A DNA stretch of 64,000 bases. Origin: Bacteroidales bacterium (GTDB lineage: Bacteria; Bacteroidota; Bacteroidia; Bacteroidales; UBA932). Both the position numbers and the translations under genes were made by a program. The notes beneath the pieces are model-generated. The model was not told where the DNA came from. It was given only the letters and a program-made list of their open reading frames with translations, and did not search any database. This document shows, piece after piece, positions 46,666 to 56,127 of the stretch (position 1 is the stretch's first letter; every line of letters begins with the position of its first letter). The DNA is taken from contig SUYM01000018.1 in assembly GCA_015060455.1 (NCBI GenBank), positions 1-64,000 on the forward strand. Direction: 5' to 3'.

Positions 46666-47457
46666 ATGAGAGTAATTATCAATGAAAACAGCGCAAAGGG
46701 CTCGGTATGGGCAGCGCGCTATATCGTATCAAGGATCAAGGCCAAGGCTGCCGTGACAGACAAGCCTTTCGTGCTCGGTCTTCCTACCGGCGGCACACCT
46801 GTCGCTACATACCAGGAACTTATCCGTATGTACAAGGCCGGTGAGGTATCATTCAAGAACGTCATCACATTCAACATGGACGAGTATGTAGGACTCCCTG
46901 AGGAGCATCCTGAAAGTTACCACTCGTTCATGGCAAGAAACTTCTTCGACCACGTTGACGTTCCGAAGGAGAATATCAACATCCTCAACGGAAACGCAGA
47001 GGATCTCGCAGCAGAGTGCGCAGCATACGAGGCCAAGATCGTTGCAGCAGGCGGTATCGACCTGTTCATGGGTGGCGTGGGTGAAGACGGTCACCTCGCA
47101 TTCAACGAGCCTTTCTCTTCACTGGTTTCACGCACACGCGTAAAGAGCCTTACATACGACACCATCCTCGTGAACTCACGTTTCTTCGACGGAGACATCA
47201 GCAAGGTGCCTACAACAGCCCTCACAGTGGGAGTCGGCACTGTAATGGATGCAAAGGAAGTGCTCGTACTTGCTTTCGGCCACAAGAAGGCAAATGCCCT
47301 GAAGGCTGCCATCGAAGGCGCTTACTCACAGGCTTGCACTCTTTCAGCCCTCCAGGCTCATCCGCACGGAATCATCGTTGCTGACGAACTTGCTGTAGGC
47401 GAACTCAAAGTGAACACATACAGATACTTCAAGGACATCGAGAAGAACAATATCTAA
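46666..47457 (+). CDS. nagB: Glucosamine-6-phosphate deaminase
   Basis: Converts glucosamine-6-phosphate to fructose-6-phosphate and ammonia, the last dedicated step of GlcNAc and sialic acid breakdown; cytoplasmic. 263 residues, the standard length, and closely like E. coli Nag[40 protein letters not shown], and the active loop [15 protein letters not shown] with the catalytic Asp, His and Glu intact. It is 140 bp downstream of the NagB-like/PIG-L gene on the same strand and followed by a strong terminator, so the two probably form a transcript. No separate promoter was seen; the leader is repeat DNA. Confidence 0.97.
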   Translation: MRVIINENSAKGSVWAARYIVSRIKAKAAVTDKPFVLGLPTGGTPVATYQELIRMYKAGEVSFKNVITFNMDEYVGLPEEHPESYHSFMARNFFDHVDVPKENINILNGNAEDLAAECAAYEAKIVAAGGIDLFMGGVGEDGHLAFNEPFSSLVSRTRVKSLTYDTILVNSRFFDGDISKVPTTALTVGVGTVMDAKEVLVLAFGHKKANALKAAIEGAYSQACTLSALQAHPHGIIVADELAVGELKVNTYRYFKDIEKNNI

Positions 47458-47472
47458 GAGTCATACAACTAC

Positions 47473-47512
47473 AAAAAATGGCGGTACCTTTTTTTGGATA
47501 CCGCCATTTTTT
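47473..47512. terminator. Bidirectional rho-independent terminator
   Basis: Perfect 14-bp stem aaaaaatggcggta / taccgccatttttt with a 12-nt loop, giving a T-run on both strands. It lies 16 bp after nagB and 15 bp after the convergent MFS gene, and should serve both. Confidence 0.95.
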
Positions 47513-47527
47513 ATTTGTGTTTCATGA

Positions 47528-48964
47528 TCAGATAGTCATCTGCTTTCTGCCCCAGTTGAAGAGAGGAAGAATGACTGAGATGATGGCTGCTCCGATCCAG
47601 AGATAGCCTACTGGACCAAAGTCAATATGCTTCACCATCTCACCGGCCTCGTTGAGGACCTCTGTAGTGTTCCTGTCGATGAGCACACCGCTGATGATAT
47701 CCTGTGTGGAAGCGAAGATGTAACTTACAAGACCAACGATTCCGAGAGCGGTACCTGACGCCTTACGTGGCACAAGGTCAACAGCCATAAGACCGCCGAT
47801 GAAGCAGATAAGCACTCCGATTGCAAGACCTCTGAGAACCATAGCAATCACATTCATGACAACGCTGTCTCCACAGTAAAGGAACATTATGATCGATATT
47901 ACATGGAGAATACCTGCTACCAAGGCAGGAAGCTGTCTGTCACCCTTAAAGAGCTTGTCTGAGAGGAATCCGGAAAGAACTGTACCGAAGATACCGCACC
48001 ATGCGTTGATTGAGATGATCATAGTTGCCTGCGCAGTTTCAAAGCCTTTGCCCTCAAGTACGAGCACTCCCCATCCGTTTACGGCATAGCGGCTGACATA
48101 CATGAATCCGCTGGCAAGAGCGAGAAGCCACACTCCAGGGTTCTTGAACACGGCTTTCTGGATTCTCTTTGTCTCAGCATCCTTATCTGCCTTTGTTGCA
48201 ACAGCATCTGCCGCCTTTGCTGCCTGGTCAGCATCATACTCCTCCTGCGTCTTCTCACCGGTGAGCACCTCAACAGGTGGAAGGCCCTTGCTCTCAGGAG
48301 TATCGTGCATGAAGAAGATAATGATGAGCACGCCGATAACTCCAGCTATTGCTGAGCCGACGAAGCCCCACTGCCATCCGGCAAGGCTCACAAGGAGTCC
48401 GCAGAATACAAATGAAAGACCCTCTCCGATATTATGGCTCGCACTGAAGAAGCCGTAATAGGTACCTCGGATACTCAGAGGGAACCAGCGCGACAGACCG
48501 ATAACCGCTGGGGAGGTACCCATCGACTGAGCCCATCCGTTCATTGTCCAAAGCGCGCAGAGAAGGAGTACAAGACCGGAGCTTGCTGCACCTACTGCTG
48601 TATTCCAAAGGCCTGTAAGACCGAATACGAGGTTTGCGAATGCTGATACGAGCAGACCTGTAGCCATGAATCTCTTGATGTTACTGCGGTCTGCAAGAAT
48701 ACCGTTCACGAATTTTCCTGCTGCATACGCATACAGAAGGCATGAACTGATGGCTCCGAGCTGTGTTGCTGTCAAAAAGCCCTCTTCGATAATCGGACCC
48801 TTTACTACATTAAGACCTGTACGGCAGACATAATATAGACTGTAGCCCAACAATCCGGCCAAGAATGTCTGAAATCTCAAAGATTTATAGACCTTGTCCT
48901 GCTTTTCTAAAGGGACCTTCGTTTCAGAAGGTTCGCTTGTCTTGAAAAAACTGAAAAATGACAT
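47528..48964 (-). CDS. MFS organophosphate:phosphate antiporter (GlpT/UhpC-like)
   Basis: Inner-membrane transporter of the family exchanging inorganic phosphate for glycerol-3-phosphate or hexose-6-phosphate. The ATG at 48964 (MSFFSFFKTSEP) gives 478 residues; the track start at 49087 crosses the promoter and a terminator. It has twelve hydrophobic segments with a charged central loop (about 222-272, rich in Ala, Lys and Asp). Two arginines that bind phosphate in GlpT are matched here: R48 in YYVCRTGLNV (helix 1) and R292 in MYVSRYAVNGWG (helix 7). The substrate is not fixed by sequence. The nearby glycerophosphodiesterases suggest glycerol-3-phosphate; nagB suggests a sugar phosphate. A monocistronic unit with its own -7 box. 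Confidence 0.9.
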   Translation of the reverse strand: MSFFSFFKTSEPSETKVPLEKQDKVYKSLRFQTFLAGLLGYSLYYVCRTGLNVVKGPIIEEGFLTATQLGAISSCLLYAYAAGKFVNGILADRSNIKRFMATGLLVSAFANLVFGLTGLWNTAVGAASSGLVLLLCALWTMNGWAQSMGTSPAVIGLSRWFPLSIRGTYYGFFSASHNIGEGLSFVFCGLLVSLAGWQWGFVGSAIAGVIGVLIIIFFMHDTPESKGLPPVEVLTGEKTQEEYDADQAAKAADAVATKADKDAETKRIQKAVFKNPGVWLLALASGFMYVSRYAVNGWGVLVLEGKGFETAQATMIISINAWCGIFGTVLSGFLSDKLFKGDRQLPALVAGILHVISIIMFLYCGDSVVMNVIAMVLRGLAIGVLICFIGGLMAVDLVPRKASGTALGIVGLVSYIFASTQDIISGVLIDRNTTEVLNEAGEMVKHIDFGPVGYLWIGAAIISVILPLFNWGRKQMTI

Positions 48965-49001
48965 TTTATTGGTTATTAAGTTGTTTCTTGAGTCAAACGT
49001 G

Positions 49002-49009
49002 CAAATATA
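49002..49009 (-). promoter_or_regulatory. Putative MFS gene promoter, -7 box
   Basis: TATATTTG on the minus strand, 38 nt before the MFS ATG. The expected -33 position overlaps the T-run of the upstream terminator (TTTTTT) and lacks a clear TTG. Confidence 0.5.
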
Positions 49010-49028
49010 GCAAGAATTATGTAGAATA

Positions 49029-49059
49029 AAAAACTCCGGTATCCTTTCGGACCCGGAGT
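49029..49059 (-). terminator. Rho-independent terminator of the second SusCD locus
   Basis: On the minus strand ACTCCGGGTCCGAAAGGATACCGGAGT followed by TTTTTT. The stem pairs ACTCCGG with CCGGAGT and TCC with GGA around GAAA. It begins about 10 bp after the esterase stop codon. Confidence 0.9.
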
Positions 49060-49068
49060 CTTGATTTT

Positions 49069-49908
49069 CTACAGACCTTGCAGCCACGGGGTAAGCTGTG
49101 CTTTCAGCGGCTGAAGATACTTCGTTTCGTGGTCACTGTTACCGTGATGCCATCCATGCCTGTCACCGTCAAGCGGCAGATGTACTGCAGAAGCGCCTGC
49201 TACCGTCATGGCATTATAAAACGCCTTGCCGTTGGAAGCCGGAGAAACAACCGTTTCCGATTTTGCATAAGAAATGAATGCCTTAGGGGTATCTGCGGAC
49301 ACCCAGAACTCATTTGAGTACATCATCATCTCCTCATTTGACGGATCCTGCCCCATGAAATTGTTTCTCGATCCGACGTGCGTACCCGTTGACATCGTTA
49401 TGACCGGATAGATAAGTATCTGGAAATCCGGCCGGATGTCTGACGAAAAGTCTGACGTTGTTGCTGCATAGCACGCAAGATGCCCGCCCGCCGAGAATCC
49501 CATCACACCAATCTTTGACCTGTTGACAAGCCACTTGTCCGCCATATCGTTGAATATTCCGAGCGCAGTTTCCATGTCGCCGATAGGTTTGGACGGGTCT
49601 CCTGATGGAAGTGTATATTTCAACACGGCAAAGGCAATTCCCAAATCATTGAAATACGGAGCCCACACTGCGCCCTCATGACCCGCATGAGAAGAGTAGG
49701 AACCACCGGGGCAGGCAATCACTGCCACCCCGATGTTCTTTTCCTCCTCAGGAAGATAGACTTCCATTTCAACGCCATCTTCCGCTTTGGTGTATGAGTA
49801 CTCCAACTCTCTGTTGTACGGTTCTTCCTCCTGCTGCTGAACATTGTCCGGACTGCATGACAGACAGAGCATCATGCAAGTGAGAAAAATCGGATATGCT
49901 TTTTTCAT
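49069..49908 (-). CDS. Alpha/beta-hydrolase lipoprotein (BD-FAE-like esterase)
   Basis: 279 residues from the ATG at 49908 (MKKAYPIFLTCMMLCLSC, lipid Cys18); the track start at 49938 precedes this signal. Carbohydrate-esterase-like alpha/beta hydrolase: oxyanion motif CPGGSYSSHAGHEG, strand AVLKYTLPSGDP, nucleophile elbow GFSAGGHLA (Ser139), and a catalytic-His region with DRHGWHHGN. Family members remove acetyl or acyl esters from sugars and other polymers. Its ATG is 2 bp after the stop of the SGNH lipoprotein, so they are co-expressed. Last gene of the locus, closed by a terminator. Confidence 0.9.
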   Translation of the reverse strand: MKKAYPIFLTCMMLCLSCSPDNVQQQEEEPYNRELEYSYTKAEDGVEMEVYLPEEEKNIGVAVIACPGGSYSSHAGHEGAVWAPYFNDLGIAFAVLKYTLPSGDPSKPIGDMETALGIFNDMADKWLVNRSKIGVMGFSAGGHLACYAATTSDFSSDIRPDFQILIYPVITMSTGTHVGSRNNFMGQDPSNEEMMMYSNEFWVSADTPKAFISYAKSETVVSPASNGKAFYNAMTVAGASAVHLPLDGDRHGWHHGNSDHETKYLQPLKAQLTPWLQGL

Positions 49909-49910
49909 CT

Positions 49911-52900
49911 TTACAAGTATGATTTTACCTGCTCCCATATCTGATCTGCCATTTCTTTCATTCCGGCTACATTCGGATGGACGCTGTCGTAAGTGCTTGC
50001 CGAGCGATCAGCAAACACCACCTCTGCGTAATGAATATTGTAGTGGTTGCAGACATCACGGATTACCTGCGCATACGCTGAATATTGGCTGTCCATGACG
50101 CAGTCGCCGATGATGCAGAAAATCTTGGCATCAGGATACTTTCCCTCCAGCAGTCTGATGAGTTTGTCGTAAGCCTGAGCGAACTGGTATGTGTCAAGGT
50201 CGTCTGTTGCGATTGTGAAGTCCAGTGTTCCCACAGGAAGATTGAAACTCCACGAGTCGTTTGTTCCGCCGTTGATGAAAATCACGTCAGGGTTGCCCAG
50301 ATCTGCATATCTGTTGAGGAAACCATATCCAGGATAACCGTTTTTAGTGGTATTCTGGACACATGTTGCAGTATGTGATGAGTTAGCCTCAAGCAATGCA
50401 TTGGTCATCTTTCCGTAGATAAGCTGATACCAGTATGTCTGGGTGACACTTGTAAAGTCGGTGTAAGAACTCTTCGGATACTGGTAGTTGCTTGGGAAGA
50501 GGGTGTATCCCTGATAAGTGGTGATCGAGTCGCCTATGAGGGACACGCGTGTCTTTGTTGATGTGGCGGTGCTGCTTGCAATCGGGCATCCGTAGATTAC
50601 AGGATAACCGTTTGTGCCCATAACCCATTCCTCTGCACGTACGTCGAATATCATGGCGGTGTTATACTCGTCTGCTCCCGCGTTGAGTGCATCAAGGAAG
50701 CAAGGGTACGCAGTGCCGGTTGACGGCATCGACACCGCACCTGTGTTCTTCAACTGCTCGTCGGTGAGGGACTGCTCGGCTTTTGTATAAGTAAAGCTGC
50801 CACTTGATGCTCCAGCTTTAAAGCCGTCTAACCAGTATGCGTTCACGATGGTGCCGCTGCTTCCGGTTTCGCCGCTCACACCTCGAAGCCAGCCATAAAT
50901 CGATCCTCGCGAAGAAGCAGTTGCCTCGCCACCACTTAAGAATGCTGATGACGGAGCAGGACAATAGCAGTTGCGGATTGTAATTGTTTGTGCATATCCT
51001 GCTATTCCGGCAATATTGGCTCCTCCGGAAGTTGAAACCTTGGTAGGGAACGATGCACAGTTGACGATTGCCGTATTGGAGAGGCTTGTTGCGCTGAACT
51101 GCCCGGCAATACCACCTACGCCACCGGCAGAGTTGTTATTTGTGAGCTCACCTCCATAATAGATACAATTGGCTATAAGCACATCGGTAGTGTTTACAAA
51201 ACCTGCAATACCGCCTACTCGTCCACCTGATCCTCCCGTATTGGCAACGTTACAGCTTGCACTGCACTTGTTCACGATTCCCTTACCGGTGGCGCATCCT
51301 ATAACACCACCGACTTGACCACTTGAGGTCGATGTGACAGAACCACCTGAGACATTACAGTTCTCCACCTTGGAAGTCTTCGCATCCGTTCCTGACCACA
51401 TATCTCCGAGAATGCCTCCGGCATTGCTTGCAGCAGTCTCCACTGCGACACCTGACGTATTACATTGAGAGATAAGACCACCCTTGTTGTAAACGCCCAC
51501 GATGCCGCCCACATTGGCCGCCGTACCCTTGACCGTACCGCCGGTCACACTGCAACCGGTCACAGTACCGGCCGCCACGATCTGTCCGGTGACTCCACCG
51601 ACACTCTTTGCTCCGCTGACAGACGGATTGGTCAGTGTACACATCTTGACTGTACCGCCGGCAATGTTTCCTACCACACCGCCGACAAGATTTACGCCCT
51701 TTACGGTTGCGGCTACTGTACATGAGGTAATTCCTCCACCTGAAATCAGTCCGGCAATTCCACCTACCTGATTATTTGTTCCGGTGACCGTACCTTCAAC
51801 CGAACATTCCGTCACAAAGCAATTAGCTCCATCCATGCGTCCTGTGATGCCACCGACATTGACATTTCCGGCACTGACTGTTCCTGAATAAGAACATCCC
51901 TTGACTGTTCCGACCTGAATTTTGCCGATGATGCCGCCTACAGCATCACCCGAACTATACACTGAACCATTTGTCACATGGCAGTTCTCGATGAGTGCCG
52001 TAGAGGTGTTCTGGGCACAGCCGGCGATGGTGCCGACATTCCATGTGCTGGCGTTGATTGTCACCTTGTCGAACTTCATGTTCTTGATGTGAGCAGCGCC
52101 GTCGAGATAGCCGAAGAATCCCTGAGCCTTGTTCGAGTTCACGTTTGCAATGACGATATTCTCGATCTTATATCCCTTGCCGTCGTATTTTCCGCAGAAG
52201 AAACTGTATGGCGCGGTCGCGTTGGTGTTTCCGATGCTGCTGAACGTGGCTCCGTCAAAATCGATATTCGCAATCTGCTCATAGTATGCGGTCCTGAACG
52301 GCAGATACTCCTCATCCATGCTGGCAACGTAAGTCGAGAGGGTGTTAAGGTCATCAACGCTTCCTATAAGATAAGGATCCGCCTCCGTGCCTCGACCGCC
52401 GCTGAAATGGCTCGGAACGAAATTGTACAGAGCCCTTGCAATATGTTTTGCAGAGAACTTTCCCTCCGCCTCCTGATATGTCGTGAGTCCGCTCTGCCAT
52501 ACGTTCCTTTCATAGGCAGTCCCGTCTTCAAGAGTCAGGGTGAGTTTAAGTCCGGCACTTGACGAAAATCGTCCAACCGGGATCTTGAGCGTCTGAGCCT
52601 GAGTGGCATCTGTCTCGGCAGGAAGAGTGCGGACAAGGGTGTTTCCTGTGCCGTTTTCTGCCGCCGCAAGCGCCAATGTAGAAGGATCGACAGTGCCTCT
52701 GAAAGCAAGACAGCCCTCAAACTCCGATCCTTCCGCCGGCTCCAAGGTCAACGACTTGATGGGACTTGGCGACGGCTTGCCTGCCGGGTCTATCCTGAGT
52801 TCCAATGTCGAGAATATGTTGTCGAATCTTATGCGGAGCGCTCCGTCCTCCACCTCGCCCGACACCGGTGTTCCCACCAATGGTGCGCAGGCAGAATTGT

Positions 52901-53282
52901 TCTGCGTCTCAGCCTGCCATCCGATGGTCGCCTCCGCCTCGACTCCGACGATTCCCTCTGCCGCGTCTATCGCATTGTAATATGCCGTGAGGGCGCTTCC
53001 GTCATAGTCGGCGATACCGTTTTCACTGACAAAATATACGGCTGCCCCGTCCGAAGACGCCGCATACTCATATACATTACCTTTATAGACAACCTCAATG
53101 ACATCGTCCTTCTCCCATGTGCTGAGTCCCTCATTGATGTCTGTCTTTGTCTGTGCGCAATCCGCCTTGATGACAAGGTACTTGGACGACGGTACAGGCT
53201 TGTCCTGAGGATTTTCCATCTCCTTTGTACAACTTATGACACCGACAACGGCCGCCATAAGCGCAATAAACATTTTCCTCAT
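49911..53282 (-). CDS. Fimbrillin-like / GLUG-stalk / SGNH hydrolase lipoprotein (G)
   Basis: 1123 residues from the ATG at 53282 (MRKMFIALMAAVVGVISC, lipid Cys18); the track start at 53360 overlaps the microgene. Residues about 30-300: fimbrillin-type domain (SKYLVIKADCAQTKTDINEG, TWEKDDVIEVVYKG). About 310-860: GLUG repeats in canonical short form (VGGIIGKIQVGTVKGCSYSG, VGGIAGLISGGGITSC), so this stalk differs from the longer arrays of A-F. About 905-1123: GDSL/SGNH hydrolase with block I LIGDSITTY, block III NGGTNDSW and block V DSVHPNVAG. Starts 4 bp after the microgene. Likely an ester hydrolase held at the cell surface. Confidence 0.88.
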   Translation of the reverse strand: MRKMFIALMAAVVGVISCTKEMENPQDKPVPSSKYLVIKADCAQTKTDINEGLSTWEKDDVIEVVYKGNVYEYAASSDGAAVYFVSENGIADYDGSALTAYYNAIDAAEGIVGVEAEATIGWQAETQNNSACAPLVGTPVSGEVEDGALRIRFDNIFSTLELRIDPAGKPSPSPIKSLTLEPAEGSEFEGCLAFRGTVDPSTLALAAAENGTGNTLVRTLPAETDATQAQTLKIPVGRFSSSAGLKLTLTLEDGTAYERNVWQSGLTTYQEAEGKFSAKHIARALYNFVPSHFSGGRGTEADPYLIGSVDDLNTLSTYVASMDEEYLPFRTAYYEQIANIDFDGATFSSIGNTNATAPYSFFCGKYDGKGYKIENIVIANVNSNKAQGFFGYLDGAAHIKNMKFDKVTINASTWNVGTIAGCAQNTSTALIENCHVTNGSVYSSGDAVGGIIGKIQVGTVKGCSYSGTVSAGNVNVGGITGRMDGANCFVTECSVEGTVTGTNNQVGGIAGLISGGGITSCTVAATVKGVNLVGGVVGNIAGGTVKMCTLTNPSVSGAKSVGGVTGQIVAAGTVTGCSVTGGTVKGTAANVGGIVGVYNKGGLISQCNTSGVAVETAASNAGGILGDMWSGTDAKTSKVENCNVSGGSVTSTSSGQVGGVIGCATGKGIVNKCSASCNVANTGGSGGRVGGIAGFVNTTDVLIANCIYYGGELTNNNSAGGVGGIAGQFSATSLSNTAIVNCASFPTKVSTSGGANIAGIAGYAQTITIRNCYCPAPSSAFLSGGEATASSRGSIYGWLRGVSGETGSSGTIVNAYWLDGFKAGASSGSFTYTKAEQSLTDEQLKNTGAVSMPSTGTAYPCFLDALNAGADEYNTAMIFDVRAEEWVMGTNGYPVIYGCPIASSTATSTKTRVSLIGDSITTYQGYTLFPSNYQYPKSSYTDFTSVTQTYWYQLIYGKMTNALLEANSSHTATCVQNTTKNGYPGYGFLNRYADLGNPDVIFINGGTNDSWSFNLPVGTLDFTIATDDLDTYQFAQAYDKLIRLLEGKYPDAKIFCIIGDCVMDSQYSAYAQVIRDVCNHYNIHYAEVVFADRSASTYDSVHPNVAGMKEMADQIWEQVKSYL

Positions 53283-53286
53283 AGTC

Positions 53287-53418
53287 TTATTCCTTAATGG
53301 TTTCGTCAAATTCAAAAAAGATGTCGGTGATATCCGAATCCAGGGATTCGCAGAGCACACCTTCGCTCAACAAGTCCACGCAAGCGATATGGGGACTCAT
53401 GTAATTCTTTGTATCCAT
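53287..53418 (-). CDS. 43-aa microgene upstream of lipoprotein G
   Basis: Not in the ORF track. It translates as MDTKNYMSPHIACVDLLSEG then VLCESLDSDITDIFFEFDET and IKE-stop. It ends 4 bp before the ATG of lipoprotein G and its last codons (AAGGAATAA) form that gene's ribosome-binding site. It is homologous to the 40-aa peptide at 21537-21659 (shared Y-x-SP, G-x-LC-x-S, FxxDET-x-KE end). It begins 21 bp after the GDPD stop codon. No signal peptide. Function unknown. Confidence 0.72.
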   Translation of the reverse strand: MDTKNYMSPHIACVDLLSEGVLCESLDSDITDIFFEFDETIKE

Positions 53419-53439
53419 GTCTTTATAACTGTTCTTTTT

Positions 53440-54387
53440 TTACCTCAAACCCTCAATATCAAGATATTCATGTACGATTTCAGCGACATCTGTCTGGATG
53501 AAATCCGTCTCTGACTCGATGAATGTCTGAAGAGGGGTGTAATCTCCGCTGCGAAGTTTGGAGTCATAGTCAAGTATGTTCGTGTAGGTCAGGAAGCCTT
53601 CCTCGCGCATGTCTGCCGGGAAGGTGATGTTTGATTTATCCTTAAAGTCAAGACCATACTGAAAAAGAAGCGCGCCGAAATATCTCTTGTAGCCCGTTGC
53701 GGCAGAAACCGAAGATACATACGGGTGAATGATGAAGTTCGGGTCTATTGTAGGATACTCGACCAGTTCGGACTGACCGGAATAGATCATGACCTGATCT
53801 ATCATGCCGCATTCGATGATAAGATTGGCGAGCGTTCCTATCGGAACATTTTTGTTTGCAATGTCGAGGTTGATAAACATCTTACCCTTGCAGAGTTCGA
53901 ACGCCTGACGCAAGGTGGGCACTTTCACACCATTGGAGACCACATTGCCCCTCTTCATGTCATACTGCATAAGTTCCTGATAGGTAAGGCTGGAAACATT
54001 CTTATTTCCGCCGTTTGTGGTCCTGTTGATGGAAGCGTCGTGCATGAGGACAAGTTCTCCGTCTTTTGTCGGACGCACATCCAACTCGACCATATCCACA
54101 ACTCCGGACTCTATGGCAATCTTTATGATTTCCAAAGAGTTCTCCGGCACATTGGCAAGGATGGCATTAAGAGTGTTGGCTCTATGGGCCACGATATAGA
54201 CCTTCTCACGAGGATTTTCGCCGTTCTGCTTTTCTATCGTCTGGTAGAAAAGAGTAAGCAGGTCAGAAGCCCTTCCGGGCTCCTGATCCTGTCCTCCATT
54301 TCCGGTTCCGTCTCCCTGCATTCCTGTACAGCCCAAGGCTATGGATGCGGCAAAGAGAACCGCAAAGAAAAATTTTAAAGCCTTCAT
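53440..54387 (-). CDS. Glycerophosphodiester phosphodiesterase lipoprotein, second copy
   Basis: 315 residues, lipoprotein signal MKALKFFFAVLFAASIALGC (Cys20). GDPD TIM-barrel with the catalytic pattern VAHRANT, VPENSLE, MVELDVRPTKDGELVLMHD and SINRTTNGG. It is a distant paralogue of the gene at 12138, with different N- and C-terminal regions (FIIHPYVSSVSAATGYKRYF; ESETDFIQTDVAEIVHEYL). It lies 8 bp downstream of the PKD/PQQ gene and just before the microgene. Having a GDPD in each SusCD locus points to a glycerophosphodiester-containing substrate. Confidence 0.93.
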   Translation of the reverse strand: MKALKFFFAVLFAASIALGCTGMQGDGTGNGGQDQEPGRASDLLTLFYQTIEKQNGENPREKVYIVAHRANTLNAILANVPENSLEIIKIAIESGVVDMVELDVRPTKDGELVLMHDASINRTTNGGNKNVSSLTYQELMQYDMKRGNVVSNGVKVPTLRQAFELCKGKMFINLDIANKNVPIGTLANLIIECGMIDQVMIYSGQSELVEYPTIDPNFIIHPYVSSVSAATGYKRYFGALLFQYGLDFKDKSNITFPADMREEGFLTYTNILDYDSKLRSGDYTPLQTFIESETDFIQTDVAEIVHEYLDIEGLR

Positions 54388-54395
54388 GCCGACTT

Positions 54396-56078
54396 CTACT
54401 TTTCACAGTTAGTGTGACGACGGTTCTGACCCATCATCGGCCAATCTGTGTTGCCCGGAGCAGTACAGCCGCCTACTTCAAGACATACAAGGGCACCGAA
54501 CTCTCTCACCCTGCCCGCATCGTTGTTGGTAAACTGGAGATAAACCCTTCCGTCATCACCGATTACAACAGAACTGTAAACTTTTGCAGGCGAGTCGAAC
54601 GGAATAGTCTCTGCATAACGGGAGTCTGCAAGAACAAGGGCAGCAAGGTCCTTCTTTGCAACAAGTTCACACTTGCCGTCAACGATCTTGACTACATAAT
54701 AGTTACCTGACTCTGTTCCGAAGTGAATGTTGCCGGCAGCATCGATTGCAGGCGCTCCTGAAACCTTCTCCATGATGCGGTATTCTGCCACGAGTGTTCC
54801 AGGGTTGGTTGACGGATTGACAACGATGATACCTCCGTCTTCTTTTCCGTTAGTGTAGTTCAGAGTCGCTACGATGTAGCCCTCGGCAGTAACTGCCACA
54901 CTTCCGTTGTCCATCTCACCTGTTGTACCCGGCACGATATACTCACTCTCTGCCTTCGGATAACCGGCAGGCGCTGCTGCATCCACGGCATATACCCAAG
55001 GAATACCCGTGTCGTTGCTGGTCTGAACGCCGACAACACATGTCTTGCCATTGACTTTGGCAAGAGCGATCGGACCTTCGGCATTATTCTTTCCTTTCAC
55101 CTGATAATATCTCCAGTCCCACTTGACACCGCTGTTGCCAGCACCGTCAATCTTGCTCTGAGCAATACCATGGACGCCATACTGGCCACCGCCCCAGTGG
55201 ATATATCCGTTCTTTGAGATGGTGACACCGGCGCGTGCACCACCCGTAGGACCAGCTGTCCCTTCAGCATCGTTGACAACATAGCCCACACGCTGACCCG
55301 TAGTCTTGTTGACAGCTATGACAGTGCCTGTCGTTCCACAGTTTCCGAAATAGATGTTGGTTGCACCTATACCGCAGACAGAACCAAGCATAGAAGCCGA
55401 AAGTGTTGCACCCGGGGCCGCCCAGAACTCTGTAAACTCCCACTTGATGGTTCCGTCAGGATTGAAGGCATACACCTTCGCCGTGCCATTAGATGATCCC
55501 GCTCCGAGGAATACGGTGCCGTCTGTGTCAATCGAAGGTGTACCTTTTATACCGAGTCCTGTTTCCTTTGTCCAAAGCTGGTTTCCGTTCTTGTCAAATT
55601 TGTAGAGGATACCGGCTTGAGATGTGGCGTAGACACTTCCATCATCTGCAATGGCCGGAGTGGAAATGGCATTGTAGCCCTGAATCTTAGCTGCCCAAAG
55701 GAGATTGACCTGCCCCTGCTCTGCAACTGGCCTTGGGTTCACGATAAGGTTCTTTCTCTTCTCAGCCTTGTTGCCGTCCTTGTCAAGTACGGTAAGTTTT
55801 ACGATGACACCGCCGTTATTGTCAAATGTATATTTCACGGTCTGACCTGAAAGGTTGACAGACGTGCCAAGTTGCCAGTTGAAGGTGTAAGGCGACACGC
55901 CGCCTTCTGCTGTTGCAGTGAATGTAACTTCTTCACCGACAAGAACCTGAGTTGCCGACATTGTGAAATCAGCCTTGACGGCAAGGGACGATCCGCCACC
56001 AGATGTGCCGCCTTCCCCTTCAGCGCAGGCAGTAAACAATGCTGCCGCAGCCATAAGAATAAATGCAAATTTTTTCAT
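54396..56078 (-). CDS. PKD-domain plus PQQ-like beta-propeller lipoprotein
   Basis: 560 residues, lipoprotein signal MKKFAFILMAAAALFTAC (Cys18). Residues about 32-112 form a PKD-type beta-sandwich (VLVGEEVTFTATAEGG, YTFDNNGGVIVKLTVLDKDG). From about 120 on, PQQ-like propeller blades recur: VYATSQAGILYKFDKNGNQL, AKVYAFNPDGTIKWEF, YIVATLNYTNGKEDGGIIVV, IHFGTESGNYYVVKI. The end returns to VYLQFTNND...ALVCLEVGG. No catalytic residues are apparent. Its position directly after SusD is where surface glycan-binding proteins usually sit, so I infer a binding role. Confidence 0.88.
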   Translation of the reverse strand: MKKFAFILMAAAALFTACAEGEGGTSGGGSSLAVKADFTMSATQVLVGEEVTFTATAEGGVSPYTFNWQLGTSVNLSGQTVKYTFDNNGGVIVKLTVLDKDGNKAEKRKNLIVNPRPVAEQGQVNLLWAAKIQGYNAISTPAIADDGSVYATSQAGILYKFDKNGNQLWTKETGLGIKGTPSIDTDGTVFLGAGSSNGTAKVYAFNPDGTIKWEFTEFWAAPGATLSASMLGSVCGIGATNIYFGNCGTTGTVIAVNKTTGQRVGYVVNDAEGTAGPTGGARAGVTISKNGYIHWGGGQYGVHGIAQSKIDGAGNSGVKWDWRYYQVKGKNNAEGPIALAKVNGKTCVVGVQTSNDTGIPWVYAVDAAAPAGYPKAESEYIVPGTTGEMDNGSVAVTAEGYIVATLNYTNGKEDGGIIVVNPSTNPGTLVAEYRIMEKVSGAPAIDAAGNIHFGTESGNYYVVKIVDGKCELVAKKDLAALVLADSRYAETIPFDSPAKVYSSVVIGDDGRVYLQFTNNDAGRVREFGALVCLEVGGCTAPGNTDWPMMGQNRRHTNCEK

Positions 56079-56127
56079 TGTAATTGTGTTTTATTGTGGT
56101 TTGTATTCAAATGTTTTCAGTCAGATT

